Part shown: in pieces, positions 39,247-47,347 of the stretch
Layout: each line of letters starts with the position of its first letter
Position numbering within the stretch: the stretch's first letter is position 1
From: an uncultured Pelagibacteraceae bacterium
GTDB lineage: Bacteria; Pseudomonadota; Alphaproteobacteria; Pelagibacterales; Pelagibacteraceae
Direction of reading: 5' to 3'
Assembly (NCBI GenBank): GCA_902573585.1
Contig: CACGKH010000005.1
Coordinates: 1-56,116 of the forward strand
DNA length: 56,116 nucleotides
Translations under genes and position numbers: made by a program
Notes under the pieces: model-generated
The model's database searches: none
Told to the model about the DNA's origin: nothing
What the model saw: only the letters and a program-made list of their open reading frames with translations

Positions 39247-40928
39247 TAAGTTACAGTTTTAACTGTTGTTCGCTTCATTATAAATACTTGTTGAGCCATA
39301 GTTAAAATATTATTTATAGTCCAATAAATTACTAGTCCGCTAGGGAATGGTGCAAGTATTACTGTTAAGAAAAGAGGAAAAAACATAAATATTTTTGCTT
39401 GCATAGCATCCGTAGGTGCTGGGTTTAGTTTTTGTTGAACCCACATAGAAACCCCCATTGCTACTGGCCATGCCCCTATAACTAGGAATGAAGGGACATC
39501 ATAAGGTAACAAACCAAATAAGTTAAAAATACTTGTGGGGTCTCTCTCAGACAAATCTTTAATCCATCCATAAAATGGCATTTGTCTCATTTCAATCGTC
39601 ACAAACAAAACTTTATATAAAGCAAAAAAAACAGGAATCTGCACTAGTATTGGCAAACAACCAGACATAGGATTTACTTTTTCTTTTTTGTAAAGGGCCA
39701 TCATCTCTTGCTGTAATTTCATTTTATCATCTTTATGAAGCTCTTTAAGTCTGACCATTTCTGGTTGAAGAGCTTTCATTTTAGCCATACTTCTAAATGA
39801 AAAATTAGCCAGTGGAAAAAAAGCTAATCGAATACAAATTGTAATAGCTATAATAGCTAAACCGTAATTACCTAGAAGTTTAAAGAAATAATCAATTCCA
39901 AAAAATAGAGGTTTAGTTATAAAATATAAAAAACCCCAATCAATTACTAAATCAAATTTATCAATTTGTAAGGACTCAGAGTAACCATCAATTACATCAA
40001 CTCTCTTTGCAGCAACAATTATCTGTAGTTCGTCTTCTATCGTGCTATTTTTATTAAGCTCTTGTGGTTTAGTCGTTATAAAATTTGCTCTAAATTTATT
40101 TTTATAATCAAACGTTGTTTTAAACTCTGTGTTTTTTGGAGGAATTATAGATGCAACATAATATTTATCACCAACTCCAAGCCATCCCTTTTGAGCAATT
40201 CTTGAAAACTTTTTCTCTTGAATATCATCATAATCTTCCTCAATAAGTTCATCATCTAAAGTAGCGATCGGACCTTCATGAAGAATGTAAAAATTAGAAA
40301 GACCCTCTGGAATTTTATTTCTTATTATTTGACCGTAAGAGTAAAAGTCGTATTTATTTTTTGTAGAATTAACAACCTTCTGTTTTACAGTAAATAAAAA
40401 TTTATCATCTAATGAAATTTCTTTTTCAAATAATATTCCTTGATTGTTGCTCCATGATAATTTAACTGGAGAATTCTCAGTTAATTTTTTATTACCTACT
40501 ACTGACCAAACTGAATTAGAGTCAGGAACATCAATATTTTTGTCAGAAGTAACAAATCCACTTTCTATTAAATATCCTTCTTTAATATTTCTTGGACCTA
40601 ATAAAGTAACTCTTTCGTTATCCTCAAGACTGACTTTGTAATTTTTAAAAGTTAAATCATCAATAGCAGCTCCTTTTAAGGATATTGATCCAATTACACT
40701 TTGATTCTCAAATTCTACTCTTTCTGTTTTTTTTAAAGCTTCTTCCCTTGAGATTTGTATTAAAATTTCTTTTTGTTCCAAACTTGGAGTATCAGTGTTT
40801 TGTTCAATTTTATTTTTTTCTGCTAAATTTTTTTTTGTTGTAGATTGTTCAGGTACAAAAAATAGAGAGTATAAAACTATCACTGCTGAAGATAAAGCTA
40901 TAGCAGCTATTACATTCTTAGAGTCCAT
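39246..40928 (-). CDS. yidC: Membrane protein insertase YidC
   Basis: This 560-residue inner-membrane protein inserts proteins alone or with Sec. It has an N-terminal membrane anchor (residues about 5-22), a large periplasmic beta-sandwich domain (about 60-340), and a C-terminal core of five helices. NFSFRSMAKMKALQPEM is the conserved hydrophilic-groove region, and NPMSGCLPILVQIPVFFALYKVL is the YidC signature. It sits in the classic rpmH-rnpA-yidD-yidC order and overlaps yidD by 11 bases. Confidence 0.97.
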   Translation of the reverse strand: MDSKNVIAAIALSSAVIVLYSLFFVPEQSTTKKNLAEKNKIEQNTDTPSLEQKEILIQISREEALKKTERVEFENQSVIGSISLKGAAIDDLTFKNYKVSLEDNERVTLLGPRNIKEGYLIESGFVTSDKNIDVPDSNSVWSVVGNKKLTENSPVKLSWSNNQGILFEKEISLDDKFLFTVKQKVVNSTKNKYDFYSYGQIIRNKIPEGLSNFYILHEGPIATLDDELIEEDYDDIQEKKFSRIAQKGWLGVGDKYYVASIIPPKNTEFKTTFDYKNKFRANFITTKPQELNKNSTIEDELQIIVAAKRVDVIDGYSESLQIDKFDLVIDWGFLYFITKPLFFGIDYFFKLLGNYGLAIIAITICIRLAFFPLANFSFRSMAKMKALQPEMVRLKELHKDDKMKLQQEMMALYKKEKVNPMSGCLPILVQIPVFFALYKVLFVTIEMRQMPFYGWIKDLSERDPTSIFNLFGLLPYDVPSFLVIGAWPVAMGVSMWVQQKLNPAPTDAMQAKIFMFFPLFLTVILAPFPSGLVIYWTINNILTMAQQVFIMKRTTVKTVT

Positions 40929-41166
40929 TTTTTTTAACCCTCATTTCTTTTTTCACAGGATCAAATCCCCCCTTCCCCCAAGGATGGCAGGATAATATTC
41001 TTTTTATACTTATGTAAATTCCTTTAACTAAACCAAATTCTTTTAAAGCTTCAATACTATATTCAGAGCAGGTTGGAAGATATCTGCAAGAATGACCAAG
41101 AATAGGACTTAATAAAAATCTATAGCCTTTTATTAATTTGATTAAAATAAATGTTAAAAATTTCAT
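40918..41166 (-). CDS. yidD: YidD membrane protein insertion efficiency factor
   Basis: This 82-residue protein has the YidD signature: a hydrophobic N-terminal amphipathic segment, then YRFLLSPILGHSCRYLPTCSEYSIEAL with its conserved cysteines, and ILSCHPWGKGGFDPV. YidD aids insertion of membrane proteins by YidC. It overlaps rnpA by one base and yidC by 11 bases, so all are translated together. Some published cases have a toxic or hemolytic annotation; here context supports insertion help. Confidence 0.95.
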   Translation of the reverse strand: MKFLTFILIKLIKGYRFLLSPILGHSCRYLPTCSEYSIEALKEFGLVKGIYISIKRILSCHPWGKGGFDPVKKEMRVKKNGL

Positions 41167-41507
41167 TATCTAATTTTTTTAAATTCTTGAAATATAGTTT
41201 CTTTTATATCTTTAAACTCATTACTTAACATGGTTGGCTTGGCAATAACAAGATATGAATAATCAAATTTTATCGATATTTTTTTAACTGCGTCATTCAT
41301 AATATTTCTAAGTCTTCTTTTAATTTTGTTTCTTTTAACAGCATTCCCTAGTTTCTTTTTGGTTACAAAGCTAATATTTAATCTTTGTTTTTTCTTATTA
41401 TTTAGTTGTCCAAAAAAAATTGTGACATACTTGTTGGATACTTTTTTGTCTTTTAAAAGTTTTTTAAATTCCTCATTTTTAGAAAGAGCAAGTATTTTGC
41501 TTTTCAT
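41166..41507 (-). CDS. rnpA: Ribonuclease P protein component
   Basis: The 113 residues are basic and match RnpA: an N-terminal LSKNEEFKKLLKDKKVSNKYVTIFF region, the central ISFVTKKKLGNAVKRNKIKRRLRNIM, which contains the conserved RNR-type motif (KRNKIKRRLR), and a short C-terminal tail. It binds the catalytic RNA (not in this window) to process tRNA 5' ends. It lies 9 bases after rpmH, as in most bacteria. Length is normal. Confidence 0.94.
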   Translation of the reverse strand: MKSKILALSKNEEFKKLLKDKKVSNKYVTIFFGQLNNKKKQRLNISFVTKKKLGNAVKRNKIKRRLRNIMNDAVKKISIKFDYSYLVIAKPTMLSNEFKDIKETIFQEFKKIR

Positions 41508-41516
41508 TGAATGAAT

Positions 41517-41678
41517 TTATTTTCTTTTCTTTTTCATAGCAGAGGAAACTGTTAAATTTTTTCTGCCCCTAGCTCTTCTTCTTTTTAATAATTTTCTACC
41601 GCCTTTAGTTTTCATTTTTGAACGAAACCCGTGTTTTTTTTTTCGACGGCCAAATTTAGGTTGAAAAGTTCTTTTCAT
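41517..41678 (-). CDS. rpmH: 50S ribosomal protein L34
   Basis: The frame from ATG 41678 to TAA 41517 encodes 53 residues. It begins [20 protein letters not shown], continues [21 protein letters not shown] and ends in a short basic tail. This is the L34 pattern, with a few extra residues at the C terminus compared with the usual 44-46. It heads the rpmH-rnpA-yidD-yidC operon. An A10 run encodes the RKKK segment; the frame is intact across it. Confidence 0.95.
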   Translation of the reverse strand: MKRTFQPKFGRRKKKHGFRSKMKTKGGRKLLKRRRARGRKNLTVSSAMKKKRK

Positions 41679-41775
41679 AATACTGTTTTACTTATTATTT
41701 AATAAAATTGCGCTCTTTATAGTAATTAAATATATAAATAGCAAATAGAAGATTTTATTAATAATATTGGAATCA

Positions 41776-42495
41776 ATGGAAAAATCTAAAAAAATTAAAA
41801 TTTTTATAGGTATATTTTATCTTATTGCTGTTTGCTTATTTTTATACTTTTTCTTTTCAAAATATACCTTTCAAGAAATTACGAGTTATGAATTTATAAA
41901 AAATAATAGAGACTATTTTTTTGAGTTAAAACAATCGAACATATTGTTGCTTGCAGGACTATTTGTTTTATTTTGTATAATTTGGACTTTAGCTGGTGGA
42001 TTTGGTAGCCCAATAGTTTTATTTGGGGGATTTATGTTTGGTAATTGGCTAGGAACTTTTCTTTTAATTATAGGGATGACGATTGGAGCAACAATGCTTT
42101 ATGTTTTTGCAAATTTTTTTTTAAAGGATTTAATTAAAAATAAATTTTTGAATAAGTTTGCTAATTTAGAAATTAAATTTAAAAAATCTGAATTTTTATA
42201 TTTATTAATTTATAGATTAGTAGGTGGTATACCATTTGCTATTTCTAATGTTTTACCTTGTATATTCAATGTAAAAATAATTAATTTTTTTGTTGCAACT
42301 TTTTTAGGGATGATTCCTCAACTATTTATAGTTACATCGATAGCAAGCAATTTAGAGAAAATAATAGATGAGAACTTAGAGGCACCTAGTATTTTCGATG
42401 TTATAACTAATTCTAGCATTTATACTCCTTTAATTATATTTTTAATTTTGTTAATAATTACTATTTTTGCTAGAAAAATATTTTACAATAAATAA
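41776..42495 (+). CDS. TVP38/TMEM64 (DedA-like) membrane protein
   Basis: It has 239 residues from the ATG at 41776; a TTG at 41767 would add three. There are about six hydrophobic segments. The SNARE-associated/VTT domain core is visible: GGFGSPIVLFGGFMFG, IGMTIGATMLYVFANFFL, the LIYRLVGGIPFAISNVLP segment with the conserved Arg and Pro, and FLGMIPQLFIVTSI. Members are thought to scramble or transport lipids, or couple to ion gradients; the substrate is unknown. It diverges from rpmH by about 100 bases and converges on tRNA-Thr. Confidence 0.85.
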   Translation: MEKSKKIKIFIGIFYLIAVCLFLYFFFSKYTFQEITSYEFIKNNRDYFFELKQSNILLLAGLFVLFCIIWTLAGGFGSPIVLFGGFMFGNWLGTFLLIIGMTIGATMLYVFANFFLKDLIKNKFLNKFANLEIKFKKSEFLYLLIYRLVGGIPFAISNVLPCIFNVKIINFFVATFLGMIPQLFIVTSIASNLEKIIDENLEAPSIFDVITNSSIYTPLIIFLILLIITIFARKIFYNK

Positions 42496-42498
42496 TTG

Positions 42499-42572
42499 TG
42501 GTGCTTTCACCCTGTACTGACCAGGGAACTATTCCTTACCAAGGAATTGTTATACCATTTAACTACAAAAGC
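42499..42572 (-). tRNA. tRNA-Thr (anticodon GGT), atypical T-loop
   Basis: Read on the minus strand, this 74-base gene folds into a full cloverleaf. The acceptor GCTTTTG pairs with TGAAAGC, then discriminator A and an encoded CCA. The D-stem is GTTA/TAAC, and the anticodon stem ATTCC/GGAAT encloses loop TTGGTAA, giving GGT. The T-stem CCCTG/CAGGG is perfect. The T-loop, however, reads GTCAGTA instead of TTCRANT, with G at both positions 54 and 58. It lies tail to tail with the TVP38 gene. G1-C72 and C2-G71 agree with threonine identity. Confidence 0.75.
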
Positions 42573-42672
42573 AAATATCACAAATCATATTTTACTGATA
42601 ATAAAGCATTTTTTTCAAATTATTGCCTTAATTTTTTGGGTAATATGATTTATATCTACCTAAGGAATTTTT

Positions 42673-42873
42673 ATGGGCATTCATTACGATTATAAATCTA
42701 CAAAAAGTGCTAAGCTTATGGAAAAGCAAGCAAAAAGAGAGAAAAAACTTGCTGAAAAAAAAGCTAAAAGATTAGCAAAGGAAGGTGATAAAAAAGATGA
42801 TCATAAGGAAAAAACTTTAGATACATCAAAGCCAATAACTTTAGATTTTCTTACAAATCCAGATAAGGAATGA
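42673..42873 (+). CDS. Small lysine-rich coiled-coil protein (66 aa)
   Basis: This 66-residue, highly charged protein is unrecognised. It starts MGIHYDYKSTKSAKLMEKQ, then has a helical Lys/Glu/Ala-rich stretch (about 17-40, probably coiled coil) and ends TLDFLTNPDKE. A good Shine-Dalgarno-like AAGGAA lies 6 bases before the ATG at 42673, supporting expression. Its stop overlaps the ATG of a second tiny basic gene (ATGA arrangement), so the two and dcd probably form one operon. No signal peptide is seen. Confidence 0.65.
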   Translation: MGIHYDYKSTKSAKLMEKQAKREKKLAEKKAKRLAKEGDKKDDHKEKTLDTSKPITLDFLTNPDKE

Positions 42874-42980
42874 ATAACAAAGATAAAAATGAGCGTTTAA
42901 GTTTAGCGCTTAAGAAAAACTTAAAAAAAAGAAAAGTATTCCAAAAAAAAAATAAAAAGAAAAATGATATTAAACGATAA
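42870..42980 (+). CDS. Tiny basic protein (36 aa) before dcd
   Basis: A 36-codon frame runs from ATG 42870 to TAA 42978-42980. It starts within the stop of the preceding small gene and overlaps the dcd start by 17 bases. The peptide is very basic: MNNKDKNERLSLALKKNLKK, then a poly-Lys/Arg tail. The 'RLxxAL+xNLK+RK' pattern resembles tiny alphaproteobacterial proteins encoded close to murA; I recall the pattern but cannot name a family. Overlaps on both sides support it as a real coupled gene. A nucleic-acid-binding role is only a guess. Confidence 0.55.
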   Translation: MNNKDKNERLSLALKKNLKKRKVFQKKNKKKNDIKR

Positions 42981-43515
42981 GCAAATTAAACAATTAGCTG
43001 TAGAACAAGAAATGATTACTCCTTTTGTAAATGAAAGTGTTGCCAAGGGTATAAGTCATGGACTAAATTCCTTTGGGTATGATTTAAGATGTGGTTCAGA
43101 ATTTAAAATATTTACAAATATAAAGGGTGCTACTGCTGATCCAAAAAACTTTAGTGAAGACAATTTTATTACAGTAAAAGGTGAAGATTCAATTTTAATT
43201 CCACCAAACTCTTTCGCTTTAGCAAGTAGTTTAGAATATTTTAAAATGCCAAGAAACGTGACAGGTCTAGTAACAGCCAAATCTTCTTATGCAAGGTGTG
43301 GCTTAGGAACCCCACCAACTGTATTAGAGGCTGGCTGGAGTGGCAATCTTGTCTTAGAATTTTCAAATCATACAAGTAATCAAATTAGATTATATGCAAA
43401 CAGCGGAGCTGCTCAAATTCTATTTTTTCAAGGTGAACAACCAGAAGTTTCTTATGCAGACAGAGACGGAAAGTATCAAGGGCAAACAGGTATTACTTTA
43501 GCAAAATTCAAATAA
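42964..43515 (+). CDS. dcd: dCTP deaminase
   Basis: At 183 residues, the enzyme deaminates dCTP to dUTP, feeding dTMP synthesis. Motifs are AKSSYARCGL (the conserved Ser and Arg), VLEAGWSGNLVLEFSN with the catalytic Glu, and the GAAQILFF segment. Length fits homotrimeric Dcd. The start is the ATG at 42964, inside the preceding tiny gene. murA follows 3 bases after its stop. No bifunctional dUTPase features were distinguished. Confidence 0.94.
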   Translation: MILNDKQIKQLAVEQEMITPFVNESVAKGISHGLNSFGYDLRCGSEFKIFTNIKGATADPKNFSEDNFITVKGEDSILIPPNSFALASSLEYFKMPRNVTGLVTAKSSYARCGLGTPPTVLEAGWSGNLVLEFSNHTSNQIRLYANSGAAQILFFQGEQPEVSYADRDGKYQGQTGITLAKFK

Positions 43516-43518
43516 TTT

Positions 43519-44778
43519 ATGGATAAATTTTTGATTGAGGGCCCTTGCAAAATCAAAGGCAAAGTTAAAATTTCAGGAGCAAAAAATAGTGCTCTTGTTT
43601 TATTAGCAGCCACACTTTTATTTGAAAAACCCGTAACCTTAAAAAATTTACCAAGAGTAAGAGATATTAATACTATGTTAAATTTATTAAAATCTCTTGG
43701 TTCTAAAATAACTTTATCTAAAGACAGAAAGACAGCACGAATTCAAAATAAAAAAAAATTGAAAACTTTTGCAAGTTATTCCCTTGTTAAAACAATGAGA
43801 GCCTCAATTCTAGTATTGGGACCTTTAATTTCAAAATTTCATAAATCTACTACATCATATCCTGGTGGCTGCAATATTGGATTACGACCAGTAAATTACC
43901 ACTTATCAGCATTAAAAAAATTAGGGATGAAATATCAAATTAAGAAAGGATATATTCATGCTAAATCAAATGGTAGATTATTAGGAACAACAATAAAATT
44001 TTCAAAGATTAGTGTTGGGGCGACAGAAAATACAATTATTGCTGCTTGTTTGGCTAGAGGTAAAACTATTATAAAAAATTGTGCGATTGAACCTGAAATA
44101 AAAGATCTTACAAATTTTCTAAATTGTGCAGGAGCAAAAATTACATGGAAAGGCAGAACATGTTTAATAACAGGAGTTAATTCATTAAATGAAACTGATT
44201 ATTCTGTTATGGCAGACAGAATAGAAACGGGAACTTTTTGTGTAGCAGCCACAATTGCACAAGGTGATTTGGAGATACAAAATTTAAACCCAAAAAATAT
44301 AAAAACTGAGTTAAATATATTAAAAAAAGCAGGTGCCAAAATTAGAGTTTTTGAGAATAAAATTTTCATTAAAGGACCAAAGGTAATTAAACCAATTAAG
44401 AATATAAAAACAAAGGAATGGCCCGGTATAGCAACAGATATGCAATCACAATTAATGGTATTAATGTGTAAGGCAAATGGTGAAAGTTCAATCACTGAAA
44501 ATATTTTTGAAAATAGATTTCTTCATGCAAGCGAGCTCCAAAGACTTGGTGCAAAAATAAAAATTATAAATAACAAAGCCACAATTCAAGGAAATACAAA
44601 ATTAATTGGAGCTGAATTAATGTCTAGTGATTTAAGAGCTAGCGTAGCCCTTGTATTAGCCGCGATGGTTTCAAGAGGAAAATCTACTATTAATAGAGTT
44701 TATCATTTAGATAGAGGTTATGAGAATATAGAAAAAAAGTTAAGAAAAATTGGTGTAAAAATTAAAAGACTTAAATAA
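43519..44778 (+). CDS. murA: UDP-N-acetylglucosamine 1-carboxyvinyltransferase
   Basis: This 419-residue enzyme catalyses the first committed step of peptidoglycan synthesis, transferring enolpyruvate from PEP to UDP-GlcNAc. The N-terminal ISGAKNSALVLLAATLL, the catalytic-cysteine loop SYPGGCNIGLRPV and DMQSQLMVLMCKANG are typical. The cysteine that fosfomycin attacks is retained in the loop. Its stop overlaps the DUF2948 start by one base. The murA-DUF2948-hisD order is characteristic of alphaproteobacteria. Confidence 0.97.
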   Translation: MDKFLIEGPCKIKGKVKISGAKNSALVLLAATLLFEKPVTLKNLPRVRDINTMLNLLKSLGSKITLSKDRKTARIQNKKKLKTFASYSLVKTMRASILVLGPLISKFHKSTTSYPGGCNIGLRPVNYHLSALKKLGMKYQIKKGYIHAKSNGRLLGTTIKFSKISVGATENTIIAACLARGKTIIKNCAIEPEIKDLTNFLNCAGAKITWKGRTCLITGVNSLNETDYSVMADRIETGTFCVAATIAQGDLEIQNLNPKNIKTELNILKKAGAKIRVFENKIFIKGPKVIKPIKNIKTKEWPGIATDMQSQLMVLMCKANGESSITENIFENRFLHASELQRLGAKIKIINNKATIQGNTKLIGAELMSSDLRASVALVLAAMVSRGKSTINRVYHLDRGYENIEKKLRKIGVKIKRLK

Positions 44779-45176
44779 TGAATAAGTATTTAGCAAAAAT
44801 AATTGCAAGTGATCAAGAAGGATTACAAATGATTTCAGCCTGTAGCTCAGGTGCTAAGGTCAAAGTTGCAGACATTAAATATTTAGCATCTAACAAAGTT
44901 TTTTTAATATCAATTGAAAGAACTAAAATTGAGAGCAATCAAGAACATACAAAAATTAACAGTATATGTAGATTTGACTTTGTTGATAAAGTGCGATCAA
45001 AAAATATTAACCAATCAAACCAAGAAACAGTTTTAGAATTAATAGGTATTGATTATTTGAAAAATAATGATGATTATGAAATAAATCTTATTTTTAATAA
45101 CAATGCTCACATTGCTTTGACTACAGAAACAATTGAAGTAAGACTAGAAGATCAAAGTGAAATTAAAAAATTATGA
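44778..45176 (+). CDS. DUF2948 family protein
   Basis: These 132 residues match the DUF2948 pattern: an N-terminal IIASDQEGLQMISAC segment, KVADIKYLASNKVFLISIERTK, an R-F-D-F region and a C-terminal beta-rich AHIALTTETIEVRLED. The family is uncharacterised but is almost always located between murA and hisD in alphaproteobacteria, as here. It overlaps both neighbours by 1-4 bases. No signal peptide or membrane segment is seen. A role linked to cell wall or histidine is not demonstrated. Confidence 0.82.
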   Translation: MNKYLAKIIASDQEGLQMISACSSGAKVKVADIKYLASNKVFLISIERTKIESNQEHTKINSICRFDFVDKVRSKNINQSNQETVLELIGIDYLKNNDDYEINLIFNNNAHIALTTETIEVRLEDQSEIKKL

Positions 45177-46456
45177 AGATATTAATTAGCAAAAGTAAGA
45201 ATTTTGATAAATCCTTAGATATTTTACTTTTAAAAAGAAAAAATAAAATTCAATCTAATTCAATTTCAGTAACAAATATCATCAAAGATGTAAAAAAAAA
45301 TGGGGATAAATCTTTGTTAAAATATGAAAAAAGATTTAATAAGAATAAAATTATTTTCCCAAGTATAAAAAAAATTTCCGATTCTATAAAATCTTTAAAT
45401 CCAAAAGTTAAGAAGGCGATTGATATAGCTTATAATAGAATTTATAAATTTCACTCGCTTCAGAAATTTAAAAATATTTCTTATATAGATAAATTTAAAA
45501 ATAAACTTGAGTACAAATATTTACCTTTAGAGTCAGTAGCAATCTATGTTCCCGGTTCAACAGCGTCTTATCCATCAAGTGTTTTGATGAATGCTATACC
45601 TGCTATAGTTGCAGGTGTTAAAAGGATAGTTATGATTAATCCAGGCTACAAAGGAAAACAAAATCCTGCTGTATTATACGCCGCAAAGAAATGTAAAATA
45701 AAAGAAATTTATTCCATTGGCGGTCCATCAGCAATTGCTGCTGTAGCTTATGGAACCAAAAAAATTAAAAAAGTTAATAAAATTGTTGGCCCAGGTAATG
45801 TTTATGTTGCAGCTGCAAAAAAAGAAGTTTTTGGGGACGTTGGAATAGAAGGAATGACAGCAGGTCCATCAGAGATCGTAATTGTATGCGATAAACTTTC
45901 AAATCCTGAGTGGGTGGCTAGCGATTTAATTGGTCAGGCTGAACACGATAATCTTGCTCAGTGCATACTAATCTCAAAAGATATAAGATTATTAGAAAAA
46001 GTAAAAATTGAAATTTTTAAACAACTTAAAAAGATTCCAAGAGAGTCTGTTGCTCAAAAAAGTTTAATGAATAATGGTATTTTGATGCATATAAGTTTGG
46101 AAAAAAAAATAATTGAAGTTGTGAATAAAATTGCACCAGAACACTTAGAGCTCAACGTTAAAAATTATAAGTCATTTGTTTCAAAGATTAAAAACGCAGG
46201 GTCAATTTGTTTAGGTAAATATGCTGTAATGGCTATGACAGATTATAATATCGGGTCAAACCATGTATTACCTACTAACGGTTCAGCTAAATATTCAAGT
46301 GGTATAAGTGTTAACGAATTTTATAAAAGAATTTCTTACATAAACTTATCAAAAAAGGGTATTGAAAGTCTTGGACCATCAGTTATAACTCTTGCAAATT
46401 ATGAAGGTTTAGCAGGACATGCTCAATCTGTAAAAAAAAGAATTAGGAGAAAATAA
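45173..46456 (+). CDS. hisD: Histidinol dehydrogenase
   Basis: At 427 residues, it performs the last two steps of histidine synthesis, oxidising L-histidinol to L-histidine with NAD+. It shows [22 protein letters not shown], the [17 protein letters not shown] segment, the zinc-site motif [13 protein letters not shown] (Gln and His ligands), and the late [14 protein letters not shown]. Other his genes (hisZ, hisG) lie 3 kb downstream. The 3' end is 2 bases before infA; in many alphaproteobacteria UPF0262 and a phosphatase gene come between, and both are absent here. Confidence 0.97.
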   Translation: MKILISKSKNFDKSLDILLLKRKNKIQSNSISVTNIIKDVKKNGDKSLLKYEKRFNKNKIIFPSIKKISDSIKSLNPKVKKAIDIAYNRIYKFHSLQKFKNISYIDKFKNKLEYKYLPLESVAIYVPGSTASYPSSVLMNAIPAIVAGVKRIVMINPGYKGKQNPAVLYAAKKCKIKEIYSIGGPSAIAAVAYGTKKIKKVNKIVGPGNVYVAAAKKEVFGDVGIEGMTAGPSEIVIVCDKLSNPEWVASDLIGQAEHDNLAQCILISKDIRLLEKVKIEIFKQLKKIPRESVAQKSLMNNGILMHISLEKKIIEVVNKIAPEHLELNVKNYKSFVSKIKNAGSICLGKYAVMAMTDYNIGSNHVLPTNGSAKYSSGISVNEFYKRISYINLSKKGIESLGPSVITLANYEGLAGHAQSVKKRIRRK

Positions 46457-46458
46457 AT

Positions 46459-46674
46459 TTGTCAAAACAAGACTTACTTGAATTTAAAGGTAAAGTTACT
46501 GATTTGTTACCAAACGCAATGTTTAGAGTAAAATTAGAAAATGGTCATGTTGTTACAGCTCATACTGCGGGTAAGTTAAGAAAAAACAGAATTAGAGTAT
46601 TACAAGGTGATAATGTTACAGTTGAGATGACACCTTATGACCTTACTAAAGGCAGAATAATCTTTAGAGGTTAA
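46459..46674 (+). CDS. infA: Translation initiation factor IF-1
   Basis: This 71-residue OB-fold protein reads [21 protein letters not shown], then [14 protein letters not shown], then [16 protein letters not shown]. It binds the 30S A-site during initiation. The start is a TTG at 46459, as no ATG precedes the conserved MSKQD region. The stop is 5 bases before tRNA-Phe, so the tRNA is probably cotranscribed with infA. Length is standard. Confidence 0.96.
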   Translation: MSKQDLLEFKGKVTDLLPNAMFRVKLENGHVVTAHTAGKLRKNRIRVLQGDNVTVEMTPYDLTKGRIIFRG

Positions 46675-46679
46675 ATCTT

Positions 46680-46754
46680 GCCTCGGTAGCTCAGGAGTAG
46701 AGCAGAGCCCTGAAAAGGCTTGTGTCGGAGGTGCGAATCCTTCCCGAGGCACCA
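46680..46754 (+). tRNA. tRNA-Phe (anticodon GAA)
   Basis: This 75-base tRNA has an encoded CCA. The acceptor GCCTCGG pairs with CCGAGGC, followed by discriminator A. The anticodon stem GAGCC/GGCTT encloses loop CTGAAAA, giving GAA. The T-loop is TGCGAAT, so position 55 is G (46733) rather than the near-invariant T that becomes pseudouridine 55. The gene begins only 5 bases after the infA stop. The rest of the cloverleaf is regular. Confidence 0.95.
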
Positions 46755-46833
46755 CTATCAAAATATCTTGAAATTCACTTAAAAGAAATTAACTTCTAAT
46801 AATAATAAATAACATAAAGGACTAAGAAAAAAG

Positions 46834-47046
46834 ATGAGTATATTAAAAGGAACTGTTAAATGGTTTAACGGAAAAAAAGGCTTTGGCTTTATTGAAAGAG
46901 AAGATAAGGAAAAAGATGCTTTTGTGCATGCAAGTGCAGTTAAAGCTGCAGGCATGAGATATTTAAATGAAGGTGATAAATTAGAATTTACGCTTGAAGA
47001 TGGCCCAAAAGGCCCCTCAGCAGTAAATTTAAAAAAAATAGATTAA
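46834..47046 (+). CDS. cspA: Cold-shock-domain protein
   Basis: These 70 residues form a single cold-shock domain. RNA-binding motif RNP1 is KGFGFIERED, and the RNP2-like segment is DAFVHASAV. The first residues GTVKWFNGKKGFGF are typical of CspA-type proteins. They bind single-stranded RNA/DNA and may melt mRNA structure in the cold. The ATG at 46834 has an AAGGAC upstream. A strong intrinsic terminator follows at 47058-47096. The 80-base gap after tRNA-Phe probably holds its own promoter. Confidence 0.95.
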   Translation: MSILKGTVKWFNGKKGFGFIEREDKEKDAFVHASAVKAAGMRYLNEGDKLEFTLEDGPKGPSAVNLKKID

Positions 47047-47057
47047 TCTAAAATTTT

Positions 47058-47100
47058 AAAAGGACGTTTTTCATGTAAATAGACAAACGTCCTTTTCTTT
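47058..47100 (+). terminator. Intrinsic terminator after cspA
   Basis: A 12-bp perfect inverted repeat pairs 47058-47069 (aaaaggacgttt) with 47085-47096 (aaacgtcctttt), with a 15-base loop, followed by a T-rich tract (cttttagg). It lies 12 bases after the cspA stop. This is the clearest hairpin terminator in the window. Confidence 0.85.
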
Positions 47101-47159
47101 TAGGGGTTGAATAATCTTATTTTTTGTCTAAAAGACTGATCATGATTATAAATATTACA

Positions 47160-47222
47160 TATAGAGTGACTTCAAAAAGCACTCACAGAGTCCACTTCCA
47201 TAGCCTGTAGGCTATTTATTTA
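47160..47222 (+). other. Unexplained structured spacer between cspA and tRNA-His
   Basis: The stretch between the cspA terminator and tRNA-His (about 47101-47267) has no open frame I trust. It contains a 5-bp stem, 47164-47168 (gagtg) with 47080-47084 of the next turn (cactc at 47180-47184), and a second near-perfect hairpin at 47200-47215 (atagcct-gt-aggctat) followed by a T/A-rich tail. The second hairpin is terminator-like. A small RNA ending there is possible. No match to a known RNA family was recognised. Confidence 0.3.
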
Positions 47223-47267
47223 TAAAATAATTTTAATCAGCATAAAAATAATATAAAAACAAGGAAT

Positions 47268-47342
47268 GCCTGGGTGGTGTAACGGTTAGCACGAAAGTTT
47301 GTGGAACTTTAAGTTTGAGTTCGATTCTCAGCCCGGGTACCA
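47268..47342 (+). tRNA. tRNA-His (anticodon GTG), no encoded G-1, A73
   Basis: This 75-base tRNA has an encoded CCA. The acceptor GCCTGGG pairs with CCCGGGT (including G1-U72 and a U-G pair), the discriminator is A (47339), and the base before position 1 is T (47267). The D-arm is GTGT/GCAC. The anticodon stem AAAGT/ACTTT encloses loop TTGTGGA, giving GTG. The T-loop is the canonical TTCGATT. Most bacteria use a G-1:C73 pair as histidine identity; its absence is characteristic of alphaproteobacteria. hisS begins 5 bases downstream. Confidence 0.95.
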
Positions 47343-47347
47343 AAAAA

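Noticed and set aside
42498-42695. 65-codon plus frame after the TVP38 gene
   Set aside because: It runs antisense through tRNA-Thr and into the next small gene, with no ribosome site or family features.
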